Shown here piece after piece: positions 25,997 to 34,758 of a stretch of 64,000 bases of DNA (its first letter is position 1; every line of letters begins with the position of its first letter). The translations under genes were made by a program, and so were the position numbers. This stretch comes from an uncultured Treponema sp. (GTDB lineage: Bacteria; Spirochaetota; Spirochaetia; Treponematales; Treponemataceae), in NCBI GenBank assembly GCA_910584475.1, contig CAJUBD010000003.1:160187-224186 (forward strand), in the 5' to 3' direction. The notes below the pieces were generated by a model that ran no database searches, was not told the origin of the DNA, and worked only from the letters and a program-made list of their open reading frames with translations.

Positions 25997-26348
25997 AGTT
26001 TTGCCCTCGATATTTTTTTTCAAGACGTTTTAAATCTTTACGAAATTCGCGCTGATTTTGAACGCCTTGCATTTTACTATTTTCAATATCGGCAGACATG
26101 AAAAATTGTTTAGAGAAAATTATGTCACTTTTTATCTCCTCGTTTTTAACTCTTAAGGAAGAGAACGCGCCAAAAACTCCGCCTTGCGTTCTTTCGCGCC
26201 AACAACTTTCGAATCGGACACAGATGATTTTTTATTTGCATCTGCGTCCAGTTTTTTTCACTTTATATAAAATTTCCTCACTGTTAATTTTTCGTTAAAA
26301 CCGCATTGTGCCTACGCAAAAACAACCCCTCTGTGTTATAATGCAAGA
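25997..26348. other. Divergent intergenic region, 352 bp
   Basis: It separates the SPOR gene and the response-regulator gene. A minus-strand frame from 26099 runs out of phase into the SPOR gene and looks partly codon-like, but has no ribosome binding site. The only clear signal is the response-regulator -10 box at 26337-26342. Confidence 0.45.
26337..26342 (+). promoter_or_regulatory. Response-regulator -10 box, leaderless arrangement
   Basis: TATAAT ends 6 nt before the ATG at 26349; no Shine-Dalgarno is present. Confidence 0.6.
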
Positions 26349-27062
26349 ATGGAAATTCTAATCGTTGACGATGAAGAGCCGATTCGTCGTCTTGTTCGGT
26401 ACAATTTGGAGAAAGCGGGATTTTCCTGTGATGAAAGCGCGACTTGTATGAACGCGCTTGAGAAAATTCGCGCAAAAAAATTTGACCTTGTACTGCTTGA
26501 CTTGATGCTGCCCGATATGAGCGGGCTTGATTTTTGCCGAATCGCCAAGCGCGATGCGTCAATCTCCACTGTGCCAATCATTATGCTCACCGCGAAATCC
26601 GCGGAGAGTGACATAGTGGAAGGCTTGAGTCTGGGCGCGGACGACTACATCACAAAGCCTTTTTCTCCACGTGTTCTTGTTGCCCGCGTCAATTCAGTTT
26701 TGAGAAGAACGGCGCAAAATGCAAACGGAATGAACGCGGATTTTGCAAGCACGACGGACAGAACAATTGAAATCGGGGATTTGAAAATCATTCCGTCACG
26801 GCGCGAGGTCTTTGTTTCTGAAAATAAAATTGATTTGACCGCCACGGAATTTTCCCTGCTTGAACTTTTAGCGCGAAACGCAGGACGTGTGTTTTCCCGT
26901 CCGCAAATAATCTCCGCGCTGCGCGGAAGCCAATACATCATCACCGACCGTGCTGTGGACGTACAAATCCTTTCGCTCCGAAAAAAGCTCGGCGATGATA
27001 TTGGAAAAAGTCGCTTCATCGAAACGCTTCGCGGTGTCGGCTACAGATTTAAAGAGGCGTAA
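26349..27062 (+). CDS. PhoB/OmpR-family response regulator
   Basis: The 237-residue protein has an N-terminal receiver domain with acidic pair DDEE, phospho-acceptor Asp in VLLDLMLPD, switch Thr in MLTAKS and Lys in ITKPFSP. The C-terminal winged helix (about 145-235) contains LTATEFSLLELLARNAGRVFSRPQ and the RGVGYRF end. It is expected to bind DNA as a dimer once phosphorylated by the kinase encoded 6 nt downstream. The pair resembles PhoB-PhoR, but no pho genes are in view, so the stimulus is open. Confidence 0.92.
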   Translation: MEILIVDDEEPIRRLVRYNLEKAGFSCDESATCMNALEKIRAKKFDLVLLDLMLPDMSGLDFCRIAKRDASISTVPIIMLTAKSAESDIVEGLSLGADDYITKPFSPRVLVARVNSVLRRTAQNANGMNADFASTTDRTIEIGDLKIIPSRREVFVSENKIDLTATEFSLLELLARNAGRVFSRPQIISALRGSQYIITDRAVDVQILSLRKKLGDDIGKSRFIETLRGVGYRFKEA

Positions 27063-27068
27063 AAAGAA

Positions 27069-28616
27069 ATGAAAAGAAGTTTTTCCACAACGCAGTTTAT
27101 CATTATGTTGAATTCGCTTGTGCTGATTTTGGGATTCGCCGCGCTGATGTTTTTAAACAAACGGCAGCTCAAAGAAATTGCAATAGACCAGCATGCGCAG
27201 AGCATGAAAATCTTCTCTTCGGTAGTCGAAAGAATGATTTTACAAAACGCGGATTTTCATAATGTGGACTTGAGCGAATTTGAAGACGATGCAAACGCTT
27301 TAAATTCAGAGGGATTACATTTAGGAGGCTCAACATCGTCTAATTCAAAAAAATCTCTTGATGCAATCGTGAAAAATCTTGCCGATGGAAATTTACAGTT
27401 TAGAATTTCTGTAATCGGTGCAGACGGCAAACTTGTGGCGGATTCACTTGCGGACATTTCAACTTCAGAAAACCATTTGAATCGTGAAGAAGTGAATCAT
27501 GCGCTTGCAGGAAGTGAAGACATTGCAATTCGAGAAAGCGTGACGAGCGGTGGCGAAGAGATTTATTTTGCCGCTCCGATTAGGCTCGGCGGAAAGAATT
27601 ATGCGCTTCGTCTTTCCTCTCCGATTGACTCGAACATTTTCTTTTCAGGCAACTACCTTTTCAAAATGATTTTCGGCACAGTGATAATTCTCATCCCTAT
27701 TTTGTTTTTTTCGATTTTGATTTCGGCGCACATTGTCATAGGGATTGACGAGCTAAAAAATGCGGCGCGTCATTATCAAATCAAAGATTTTGAATTTCGC
27801 TCATCCGTGCACTCTCCAAAAGAGCTTTCCGAGCTTTCCTCCACGATGAACGCAATGGCAAAAAGAATCGGACAAAATATAGAAAAGATGAAAGAGCTTG
27901 AACGAATGCGGAAGGATTTTGTGGCGAATGTCTCGCACGAGCTGAAAACTCCGATTACAAGCATAAAAGGATTTGCGGAAACACTGCTTGACGGCGCGTT
28001 GGAAGATGCAGAAAGCGCGCGCAGTTTCGCCTCAATCATCAAGACGCAGAGCGACCGCATGGAAAATGTTATTGAGGATTTGCTTTCGCTTTCAGAGCTG
28101 GAAAGCGGCAGTGCAAAAATTGAATTTGAAGATGTGGACATAGTTTCGCTAATTGAGAATTTGTGTGAGGAATACCGTGCAATTGCAAAGGCAAAAAATA
28201 TCTCCATACATTTCTCGTCCGCGCTCTCTTCTTGCATCAAAAAAATCAACCCTAATCTGTTCCGCCAGTGCTGTTCAAACATTTTGGACAACGCCATAAA
28301 ATATTGCCCCGAAAACTCCCGCGTGGAAGTGGAAATCGTCCGAGTTTCCGTGAGCAATGATTTTGCAGCCTCCACAGAGCCAAATGAAAGAATAAGAATT
28401 ACAATAGAAGACAATGGCATGGGGATTCCTGACAAATACGCAGACAGAATTTTCGAGAGGTTCTTCCGCGTGGACAAAGGGCGTAGCCGCGAAAGTGGTG
28501 GAACAGGGCTGGGGCTTTCCATCGCAAAACACATCGTAGAAATTCACGGTGGAAAAATCCGCGAAAGCAAAAGCGAAAAGTTTTCAAGCGGAGCGAGATT
28601 TGAAATTGAGATTTAA
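27069..28616 (+). CDS. Membrane sensor histidine kinase (PhoR-like)
   Basis: A 515-residue kinase partnered with the regulator just upstream. TM1 (FIIMLNSLVLILGFAALMF) and TM2 (FKMIFGTVIILIPILFFSILI) enclose an extracytoplasmic sensor of about 170 residues. A HAMP-like linker follows, then the HisKA H-box FVANVSHELKTPITSIKGFAETL with the phosphorylated His. The ATPase domain has N-box NILDNAIKYC, G1 EDNGMGIP and G2 GGTGLGLSIAKHIVEIHGG. All catalytic elements are intact. The sensor ligand is unknown. Confidence 0.93.
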   Translation: MKRSFSTTQFIIMLNSLVLILGFAALMFLNKRQLKEIAIDQHAQSMKIFSSVVERMILQNADFHNVDLSEFEDDANALNSEGLHLGGSTSSNSKKSLDAIVKNLADGNLQFRISVIGADGKLVADSLADISTSENHLNREEVNHALAGSEDIAIRESVTSGGEEIYFAAPIRLGGKNYALRLSSPIDSNIFFSGNYLFKMIFGTVIILIPILFFSILISAHIVIGIDELKNAARHYQIKDFEFRSSVHSPKELSELSSTMNAMAKRIGQNIEKMKELERMRKDFVANVSHELKTPITSIKGFAETLLDGALEDAESARSFASIIKTQSDRMENVIEDLLSLSELESGSAKIEFEDVDIVSLIENLCEEYRAIAKAKNISIHFSSALSSCIKKINPNLFRQCCSNILDNAIKYCPENSRVEVEIVRVSVSNDFAASTEPNERIRITIEDNGMGIPDKYADRIFERFFRVDKGRSRESGGTGLGLSIAKHIVEIHGGKIRESKSEKFSSGARFEIEI

Positions 28617-28629
28617 GGAGACAAAAACT

Positions 28630-29043
28630 ATGTGGGTGATTTTTGCGTTTCTCTCCGCGCTGTTTGCGGCGGGCACTTCGGTTTTGGCAAAGGCGGGCTT
28701 GAACGGAGTCAATTCAAACCTTGCGACGGCGGTGCGAACGGCAGTTGTTCTCGTTATGTCGTGGGCAATCGTTTTCTCGCTGAAACTTGAAAGCGGCGTC
28801 TTCAAAATGAGCGGAAGGAACTGGCTTTTTCTCATCCTTTCAGGGCTGGCGACCGGCGCGTCGTGGCTCTGCTACTATAAGGCGTTGCAATTGGGCGAAA
28901 CGGCAAAAGTGGCGGCGGTGGACAAGGCGAGCATCGCAATCACATTGATTTTGGCGGCGATTTTTCTTCATGAAGGGATTACACTGAAAAGCGCGCTCGG
29001 CTCGGCGTTCGTCGTGGCAGGGGCTGTCATTATGGTAATATAA
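28630..29043 (+). CDS. Half-size EamA-family membrane protein
   Basis: A 137-residue protein with about five hydrophobic helices, matching one EamA (drug/metabolite transporter) repeat rather than the usual two, so it may act as a dimer. It starts MWVIFAFLSALFAAGTSVLAKAG and ends in FLHEGITLKSALGSAFVVAGAVIMVI, the classical closing helix. AAGGAG overlapping the kinase stop codon (spacing about 10) supports ATG 28630. Co-transcription with the two-component pair is likely. Confidence 0.8.
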   Translation: MWVIFAFLSALFAAGTSVLAKAGLNGVNSNLATAVRTAVVLVMSWAIVFSLKLESGVFKMSGRNWLFLILSGLATGASWLCYYKALQLGETAKVAAVDKASIAITLILAAIFLHEGITLKSALGSAFVVAGAVIMVI

Positions 29044-29123
29044 AGGTTATGGAAAATAATTTTTTAAATTCATTGTCACACTGCAAAAAAAACTTTGTCT
29101 AATTTAGCAAGAGGTAAAAATTT

Positions 29124-29972
29124 ATGAAAAAGACAAGCGAAGAACTTCAGGCATTGGTCAGCGAAGCCATCAATGGGAACAAGGAGGCCCTTGAAACGCT
29201 CATTGAAAATGTGCAGGACTTTGTGTTCAATTTATCTTTGCGGATGCTCGGCACATTCGCAGATGCAGAGGATGCCACGCAAGAAATTCTACTGAAAATT
29301 GTTACCAATTTATCTTCTTTCAAAGGGGACAGTTCATTTACAACATGGGCATTCTCTATTGCGACAAACCATCTGAAAAATTACAAAAAACACATGTTCG
29401 CAAATCGTCCTTTGAGCTTTGAATTTTATGGTAACGACATAGAAAACGGGAAGATACATGATGTGCCAGATTTGACACAGAATGTGGAAAAGAACCTATT
29501 GACGGAAGAATTGAAAATGTCCTGTACAAATGTTATGCTGCAGTGCCTTGACACAGAAAGCAGATGCATCTTCATATTGGGAACGATGTTTAAAGTTGAC
29601 AGCCGAATTGCAGGAGAAATTTTGGAAATGACTCCTGAAACATATCGTCAGCGACTTTCCAGGATACGCAGAAAGATGGCGGATTTCCTTACACAGTATT
29701 GCGGAGAATATGGCAGCGGCAGATGCAGATGTAAAGACAGGGTTAATTATGCCATACAGAGCCACCGTCTAAATCCATCACGCTTAGATTATATGACGGC
29801 CACGGAAATCCCGCTAAAAACCATAATAGATGTGAAAAATGCCATGGAAGAGATTGATGACTTGTCGCAGGACTTTTCATTTTGCAAGCCTTACAAAATT
29901 CCAGAACGCACGAAACGCCTGATACAAGAATTTTTAAATTCCGCACAGCTTTCCATAGTCCAAAAATCATAA
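29124..29972 (+). CDS. ECF-type sigma factor with Cys/Arg-rich C-terminal extension
   Basis: A 282-residue sigma-70-family protein. Region 2 contains FVFNLSLRMLGTFADAEDATQEILLKIV and the promoter-melting TTWAFSIATNHLKNY. Region 4 contains RIAGEILEMTPETYRQRLSRIRRKM. Beyond it lies about 90 residues not found in minimal ECFs, opening with a CGEYGSGRCRCKDR knuckle that could bind metal. No anti-sigma gene is adjacent, so the extension may itself regulate activity. AGAGG precedes the ATG. Confidence 0.85.
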   Translation: MKKTSEELQALVSEAINGNKEALETLIENVQDFVFNLSLRMLGTFADAEDATQEILLKIVTNLSSFKGDSSFTTWAFSIATNHLKNYKKHMFANRPLSFEFYGNDIENGKIHDVPDLTQNVEKNLLTEELKMSCTNVMLQCLDTESRCIFILGTMFKVDSRIAGEILEMTPETYRQRLSRIRRKMADFLTQYCGEYGSGRCRCKDRVNYAIQSHRLNPSRLDYMTATEIPLKTIIDVKNAMEEIDDLSQDFSFCKPYKIPERTKRLIQEFLNSAQLSIVQKS

Positions 29973-30093
29973 CAAGGAGGTATGACAAAAGTCGCGCAAA
30001 TGTATCATATACGATTCCCCAAACAATCCACGGTCGAAATCCGCGCTAAACTACATCGTAAAACAAAAATGACAAGGAAGAAAAAATATCGCT

Positions 30094-31071
30094 TTATTTT
30101 CCGCTCTTTACAAGCGTGTCAATATCCGACACTTCAGGCATTGACATTAGCGCACCTTTTTTCGTCGTAATCAAGGAGGACGCGGCATTCGCAAATATCA
30201 GCGCGTCTTCAAGTGTTTCCTTCGAAAAATCGTAGCCTGTTTCCAAAATGAAATGAAGAACGCAAGCGCAAAATGTGTCGCCCGCGCCAGTCGTGTCGAT
30301 TGTCTTTACGCTCGTAAATGTCGGTCGTTCAATGTGGAAGTACGCGTTTTCATAATCGTAAAATGCTTCGCAGCCTTTTTTGCCCTTTGTTACTGTTATC
30401 AGTCGAATTGGAAATTCGGATTTGATTTTTCCCACGCCTTTTTGAATGTCGCTTTCGCCAGTTACGAATTCAAGTTCTTCTTCGGAAATTTTCAAGATGT
30501 CGCATTTTGAAATTCCAAACAAGATTTTTTCTTTCGCAAGATTTTCAGCGCTCCATAAATTCATTCGCAGATTCGGATCGAACGATTTTAAAACACCATG
30601 CTTTTCTGCGAACGAAATCGCAATTTCCGTCGCCGCCGCCGCGCAAGAATTCGTCATGCTCAAAGAACCAAAATGCAATATTTTCGACGAGGCAACAATT
30701 TCTTCGCGCACTTCATTTTTTTCAAGGCTTGCGTCCGCTCCGGGATTTCGGTAAAATGAAAAACTTCTGTCGCCGCTAAAATCCGTGTGGACAAATGCGA
30801 GCGTAGTTTTTTCGGTTTTTGACTTTACCAAATTTTTAGTGTCGATTCCGACGGACTTGATTTTTTCTTCGAGCATTTCGCCAAAAAAATCCGCGCCGAC
30901 TTTTCCGATGAATGCTGTTTTTCTTCCGAGTTTGGAAAGCATCGCAAGGACATTGCAAGGCGCGCCGCCGGCGTTCGCTTCAAAAGTCCAGTTGCCGCAC
31001 GATGAATTTTCGCCTTGCGTGAAGTCAATCAAAAGTTCACCGAGCGCGACCACATCAAATTTTTTGTCCAT
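30094..31071 (-). CDS. PfkB-family fructokinase
   Basis: A 325-residue ribokinase-fold sugar kinase, last gene of the sucrose operon. The N-terminal FDVVALGELLIDFTQGE, the NAGGAPCNVLAMLSKLG signature and the anion-hole/catalytic DTTGAGDTFCACVL are intact. In this context it phosphorylates the fructose released by the GH32 enzyme encoded 47 nt upstream. GGGAG upstream selects ATG 31071; the frame extends further without a better site. Distinguishing fructokinase from other PfkB kinases rests on context and on the GELLIDF motif. Confidence 0.88.
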   Translation of the reverse strand: MDKKFDVVALGELLIDFTQGENSSCGNWTFEANAGGAPCNVLAMLSKLGRKTAFIGKVGADFFGEMLEEKIKSVGIDTKNLVKSKTEKTTLAFVHTDFSGDRSFSFYRNPGADASLEKNEVREEIVASSKILHFGSLSMTNSCAAAATEIAISFAEKHGVLKSFDPNLRMNLWSAENLAKEKILFGISKCDILKISEEELEFVTGESDIQKGVGKIKSEFPIRLITVTKGKKGCEAFYDYENAYFHIERPTFTSVKTIDTTGAGDTFCACVLHFILETGYDFSKETLEDALIFANAASSLITTKKGALMSMPEVSDIDTLVKSGK

Positions 31072-31118
31072 AATTTTTTCTCCCATATAATATGCAAGTT
31101 TAGTAAGTCGCAACGCGA

Positions 31119-32576
31119 CTATAAAATTTCATTGAGCAAAAATTCCACTTCGTTGAAAAATGTCGATGAAAGCGCGAGCGAATTTTCATCGCTTGAAATG
31201 AAAAAAATATTCGTAAAAACTTTTTCGCCGCTGTTTATAAAAATTTCCACGGAACTCGTGTCAATCAAGCAAAGCAAATTCAATTCGCCGTTTTCGTCAA
31301 GTTCAACATGAATGCTTTTTTTGTTCATTGTGCCGCCGCCGTCAATCGTGTTTTCGCGGTTGAAAGAAAGTTCCATTTTCTCGCTGTCAAATTCAAAAAA
31401 CGCGAATTGTTTTTTGTCGCCGATTTTGACTTTGAGTTTTTCACTTTCGCCGCGCTTGGGAACAATTTTCAATTTCATCGCGCAATGTCGCAAATCGAAT
31501 TTTTTTTCGCCGGAAATTTTTCCGCTGAATTCTTTTCCGTAAAAATCTTTAAGTTCGCGGACTGGAGTTTGAATCAACTTTCCGTTTTCGATTTTCAGTT
31601 CGCGCGGAAAAGTCATCATTCCCGACCACAGATAATTTTTCGGCGTGTTGTACGAATCCCAATTTTGCATCCACGCAATCATAATTCTCCTGCCAGAAGA
31701 ATCTTGCATTGTCTGCGCCGCGTAAAAATCCATTCCCAAATCGAGCATCGTAAAATCGGAATTTTCGCGCACAAATTTGCATTCATCTTTTTTGAATTCA
31801 CCGAGAAAATAAACCGTGTTGTTGCCTTTGTTGAAACCGCCTTTTTCTTCGGCCTGCATTTCCTGCGGAGAAACGATGAACACGTTTTTCCCGTCAAGCA
31901 AAAAAATGTCAGGACATTCCCACATCGCGCTTCGCGAAGTTTTTTCTTCGTCAGCAATCCCAAGGAAATTCCATTTTTCAAAATTCGCTGATTCAAAAAT
32001 TGCAAGTGCGCCGCGTCCGTCTTTTTTCTTGAGCACGGCGGCAAGAAAAAATTTTTCGCCGTCATGCCAAATTTTCGGATCGCGAAAATGTTCGACATCA
32101 TATTCAAAAGGAATATCGTCCGCCGTCAATATCGGATTAAAATTTGGTTTTACAAATTTCTTTCCATCGAAAAATGCGACGCATTGATTTTGAATTGTGG
32201 AATCCAATTTTTTTGAAACGCCGGTGTACGCGATGTAAAGTTTTCCGTCTTGCTCAATCGCGCTTCCAGAAAAGCATCCTTCGCAATCAGCTTGTGAATC
32301 AGGTGCAAACGCGGGTGGAAGATGTTTCCATTTTACGAGATTTTTTGACGAAGCGTGACACCAATGCATCGGTCCCCATTGCGTTGAGTATGGATGCCAC
32401 TGCGCGAACAAATGAAATTCGCCATCGAAAAAACAAAATCCATTCGGGTCGTTGATCCAGCCGCATGGGGATGAAAAATGGAAGCGCGGCAAAAATTTTT
32501 TTTGCTCTTCGCTTGATTCGATTTGCGATTGAATTTCCGCCATGCGCTTTTTTGCTAATTCCAATTTTTCAGACAT
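31119..32576 (-). CDS. GH32 beta-fructofuranosidase (sucrose or sucrose-6-phosphate hydrolase)
   Basis: A 485-residue cytoplasmic GH32 enzyme with no signal peptide. The nucleophile motif WINDPNG has Asp43. FRDPKIW gives the transition-state stabiliser, and WECPD the acid/base Glu. A C-terminal beta-sandwich follows. It hydrolyses sucrose or short fructans at the fructose end. As the operon uses an ABC importer rather than a PTS, free sucrose or fructo-oligosaccharide is the likelier substrate than sucrose-6-phosphate. GGAGG precedes the ATG. A hairpin element separates it from the permease gene upstream. Confidence 0.9.
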   Translation of the reverse strand: MSEKLELAKKRMAEIQSQIESSEEQKKFLPRFHFSSPCGWINDPNGFCFFDGEFHLFAQWHPYSTQWGPMHWCHASSKNLVKWKHLPPAFAPDSQADCEGCFSGSAIEQDGKLYIAYTGVSKKLDSTIQNQCVAFFDGKKFVKPNFNPILTADDIPFEYDVEHFRDPKIWHDGEKFFLAAVLKKKDGRGALAIFESANFEKWNFLGIADEEKTSRSAMWECPDIFLLDGKNVFIVSPQEMQAEEKGGFNKGNNTVYFLGEFKKDECKFVRENSDFTMLDLGMDFYAAQTMQDSSGRRIMIAWMQNWDSYNTPKNYLWSGMMTFPRELKIENGKLIQTPVRELKDFYGKEFSGKISGEKKFDLRHCAMKLKIVPKRGESEKLKVKIGDKKQFAFFEFDSEKMELSFNRENTIDGGGTMNKKSIHVELDENGELNLLCLIDTSSVEIFINSGEKVFTNIFFISSDENSLALSSTFFNEVEFLLNEIL

Positions 32577-32599
32577 ATTTTTGCCTCCGCCAAATTTTT

Positions 32600-32690
32600 A
32601 AATAATGAAAAATCGCAATTCAATAAGCGAGTTTGTTTCAACAAACCCAAGTTAAAATCAGCGACGACAATCGGCCGCTGATTTTAACTC
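32600..32690. repeat. Modular hairpin element inside the sucrose operon
   Basis: S1 remnant AAAAATCGCAATT, S2 CGAGTTTGTTTCAACAAACC, and S3 TTAAAATCAGCG...CCGCTGATTTTAA, followed by CTCCC. It lies between the second permease and the GH32 gene. Confidence 0.75.
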
Positions 32691-32707
32691 CCATAATTTT
32701 TCCAGTT

Positions 32708-33556
32708 TCAACCTTTCACCGCAGACGACGCGACAGATTCCATAAAATGCCGTTGGAAGAACAAGAACAAAATCAAAACCGGAAGCAACATCACGACTGA
32801 AGCCGCCATAAGTTGATCCCAATAAATTTCTCCGCCTGAAGCAGTGAACGATGAAAGCGAAACGGCAATCGGTCGAACAGTCTCTTCGGTGGTAACAAGC
32901 AGCGGCCAAAGATATTGATTCCACATATCCATTCCTTGAAGAATGCATATCGTTATTATCGGCGCGGAATTCATCGGAAGATAGACGCTTTTAAAAGTTC
33001 GCCAAAAGGACGCACCTTCAAGTTCGCACGCTTCGCCTAACGAAGCTGGCACCGACTTGAAATTTTGGTAGAACAAAAAAATGTAAAGCGGGCTTGCGAT
33101 GAACGGCAGGATTTGCACGGCATAAGTGTCGGTGATTCCCCACCTTGTCACTTGGTACATCAGCGGAAGCATAATCGATTCCATCGGAATGATGTAAAGC
33201 GAAAGGATTATCACGAGCAGGATTTTTTGGAATTTCAATTTGCCTCGGCAAATCGCGTATCCCGCCATCGAAGAAACAAAAATCGTCAAGAGAACTGTAC
33301 AAGTAAGCACGATGATAGAATTGATGAACGCCCGCCCGAAATTTTGAACCGACTCAAACAAAACTTCGCGGTAATTGTTGAGAGAAGGATGCACCACGAA
33401 AAACGCGCGGAACGAACCCATGTCGCGCATAATTTCATAACGGTCATCTTTGAGCGACGCGACGAACATCAAAAAAATCGGCGCGATGATTATAATTCCT
33501 GCAAGCGCGACGATGACGCTTTTGCAGATTTCGCTTTTTTTGTTCCTTACCATAAT
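32708..33556 (-). CDS. ABC sugar transporter permease (MalG type)
   Basis: A 282-residue inner-membrane protein with six predicted TM helices starting at KSVIVALAGIIIIAPIFLMFVASL. The EAA loop that docks the ATPase is present as EACELEGASFWRTFKSVYLPM. GGAGATG upstream sets ATG 33556. With the MalF-type permease and binding protein it forms the uptake pore. No ATPase gene is in the operon, so a shared MsmK/UgpC-type ATPase elsewhere must power it. Confidence 0.88.
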   Translation of the reverse strand: MMVRNKKSEICKSVIVALAGIIIIAPIFLMFVASLKDDRYEIMRDMGSFRAFFVVHPSLNNYREVLFESVQNFGRAFINSIIVLTCTVLLTIFVSSMAGYAICRGKLKFQKILLVIILSLYIIPMESIMLPLMYQVTRWGITDTYAVQILPFIASPLYIFLFYQNFKSVPASLGEACELEGASFWRTFKSVYLPMNSAPIITICILQGMDMWNQYLWPLLVTTEETVRPIAVSLSSFTASGGEIYWDQLMAASVVMLLPVLILFLFFQRHFMESVASSAVKG

Positions 33557-33640
33557 TACATCTCCTATAAAAAACCGTGAGCGATTTTGAAAAATCGCGA
33601 ATGGCTTTTTAGCATGCGCGAGTGCGCACATGTAAAAAAT

Positions 33641-33711
33641 GCAAGTTTCTAGCGGAAACTTGTCATGAAAAAAGTGCCGCACCATTTAAGCGGTACTTTT
33701 TTCATTCCTCC
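33641..33711 (-). repeat. Two-stem hairpin element with 18-codon frame (copy 2)
   Basis: The minus strand reads AGGAGG, one base, ATG (33705) and 18 codons to TAG (33649-33651): MKKVPLKWCGTFFMTSFR. The stem TGAAAAAAGTACCGC/GCGGCACTTTTTTCA differs from copy 1 by paired changes. It sits in the operon between the two permease genes. Confidence 0.65.
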
Positions 33712-33761
33712 TATTAAAAAAGTCAAGAGCGAAAAGTTGCCTTGCGGCTTGCTTCCCGAAT

Positions 33762-34658
33762 TTAATTTTCCTGTTTTTTATTCAGCAACGCGTTTTGAAT
33801 CAAGAAAATTATTAAAATCAAAATGAACAGTATGACAGACGCCGCCGAAGAATATCCTATTTTTTGCGCCTCAAAACCTTTCGTATAAATGTAGTTCACC
33901 AAAGTATTTGTCGCGCCGTTCGGCCCGCCCTTTGTCATTATGTTTATCTGGGTGAAAAGTTTCAAAGCCTGAATCGTCGTGACAATCAGTACGAGCACGT
34001 TTGTGTCACGCAATGACGGAAACGTTATGCTCCAAAATTGCTGCATCGGGCTTGCGCCGTCAATGCTCGCCGCTTCGTAAATCGATTTGGGAATGCTTTG
34101 AAGTCCACCCAAATAAATTATCATTTGAAATCCGAAAGCCTGCCAAGCCGAAAGAAAAACAATTGAAGGCATCGCCCACTTTTCGTTTCCGAGCCAGTCA
34201 ATCGGCTTTAATCCGAGTGAATTGAAAAAGATATTCATAATGCCTTCAGGATATTGATACATACTTCTCCAAATCATCGCGACAATTACCATCGGCGTGA
34301 TATAAGGCAAAAAGAAAAGTCCCCGAAGCCATCCTTTTCCATAAGTGATCCTATTCAAAATGTTCGCCATAAAAAGCGCGAAACCGCATTGCAACGGAAT
34401 TACCATAACCGTAAAAAGAACGACGTTTTTGAACGCCTGCCAAAATTCTTTGTCGCGAAGAATTTCAACATAATTTCTAAACCAAATAAATTTCGGCGAA
34501 ACTGGTCCTTGTATGAGTTTTTGGTTTGTCAAAGAAAGTTTGAATCCTTCAAAAAATGGAATGACCATAAATAATACAAGAAGGCAAATCGCCGGAACAA
34601 TCATCAGAATTTCCTGAACAATGTTTTTTTCAGGCAAGCGAATTGATTTTTCTTTCAT
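33762..34658 (-). CDS. ABC sugar transporter permease (MalF/UgpA type)
   Basis: A 298-residue membrane protein with a first TM in IVPAICLLVLFMVIPFF and the YEAASIDGASPMQQFWSITFPSL EAA loop near the C-terminal third. AGGAG 6 nt upstream selects ATG 34658. It partners with the MalG-type subunit. It is followed by about 200 nt containing the 18-codon hairpin element. Confidence 0.88.
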   Translation of the reverse strand: MKEKSIRLPEKNIVQEILMIVPAICLLVLFMVIPFFEGFKLSLTNQKLIQGPVSPKFIWFRNYVEILRDKEFWQAFKNVVLFTVMVIPLQCGFALFMANILNRITYGKGWLRGLFFLPYITPMVIVAMIWRSMYQYPEGIMNIFFNSLGLKPIDWLGNEKWAMPSIVFLSAWQAFGFQMIIYLGGLQSIPKSIYEAASIDGASPMQQFWSITFPSLRDTNVLVLIVTTIQALKLFTQINIMTKGGPNGATNTLVNYIYTKGFEAQKIGYSSAASVILFILILIIFLIQNALLNKKQEN

Positions 34659-34758
34659 ATCGAACTCCTGTAAAAAATTTGGCAAGTCGCAATGCAACCG
34701 CACAAACTAAAATTTATGATGTCGCGCTGTTTTTTGCAGTCGTCATCATTTTTCCAAA

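Noticed and set aside
26024..26099. N-terminal extension of the SPOR protein or a separate small gene
   Set aside because: The frame is codon-like (MSADIENSKMQGVQ) but out of phase with the SPOR gene and lacks a ribosome binding site, whereas ATG 25996 has GAGGG at good spacing.
29982..30170. 62-codon frame after the ECF sigma factor, a possible anti-sigma
   Set aside because: AAGGAGG is only one base from the ATG, the product has no TM or known motif, and it runs into the convergent kinase gene. The start resembles the 18-codon hairpin element instead.
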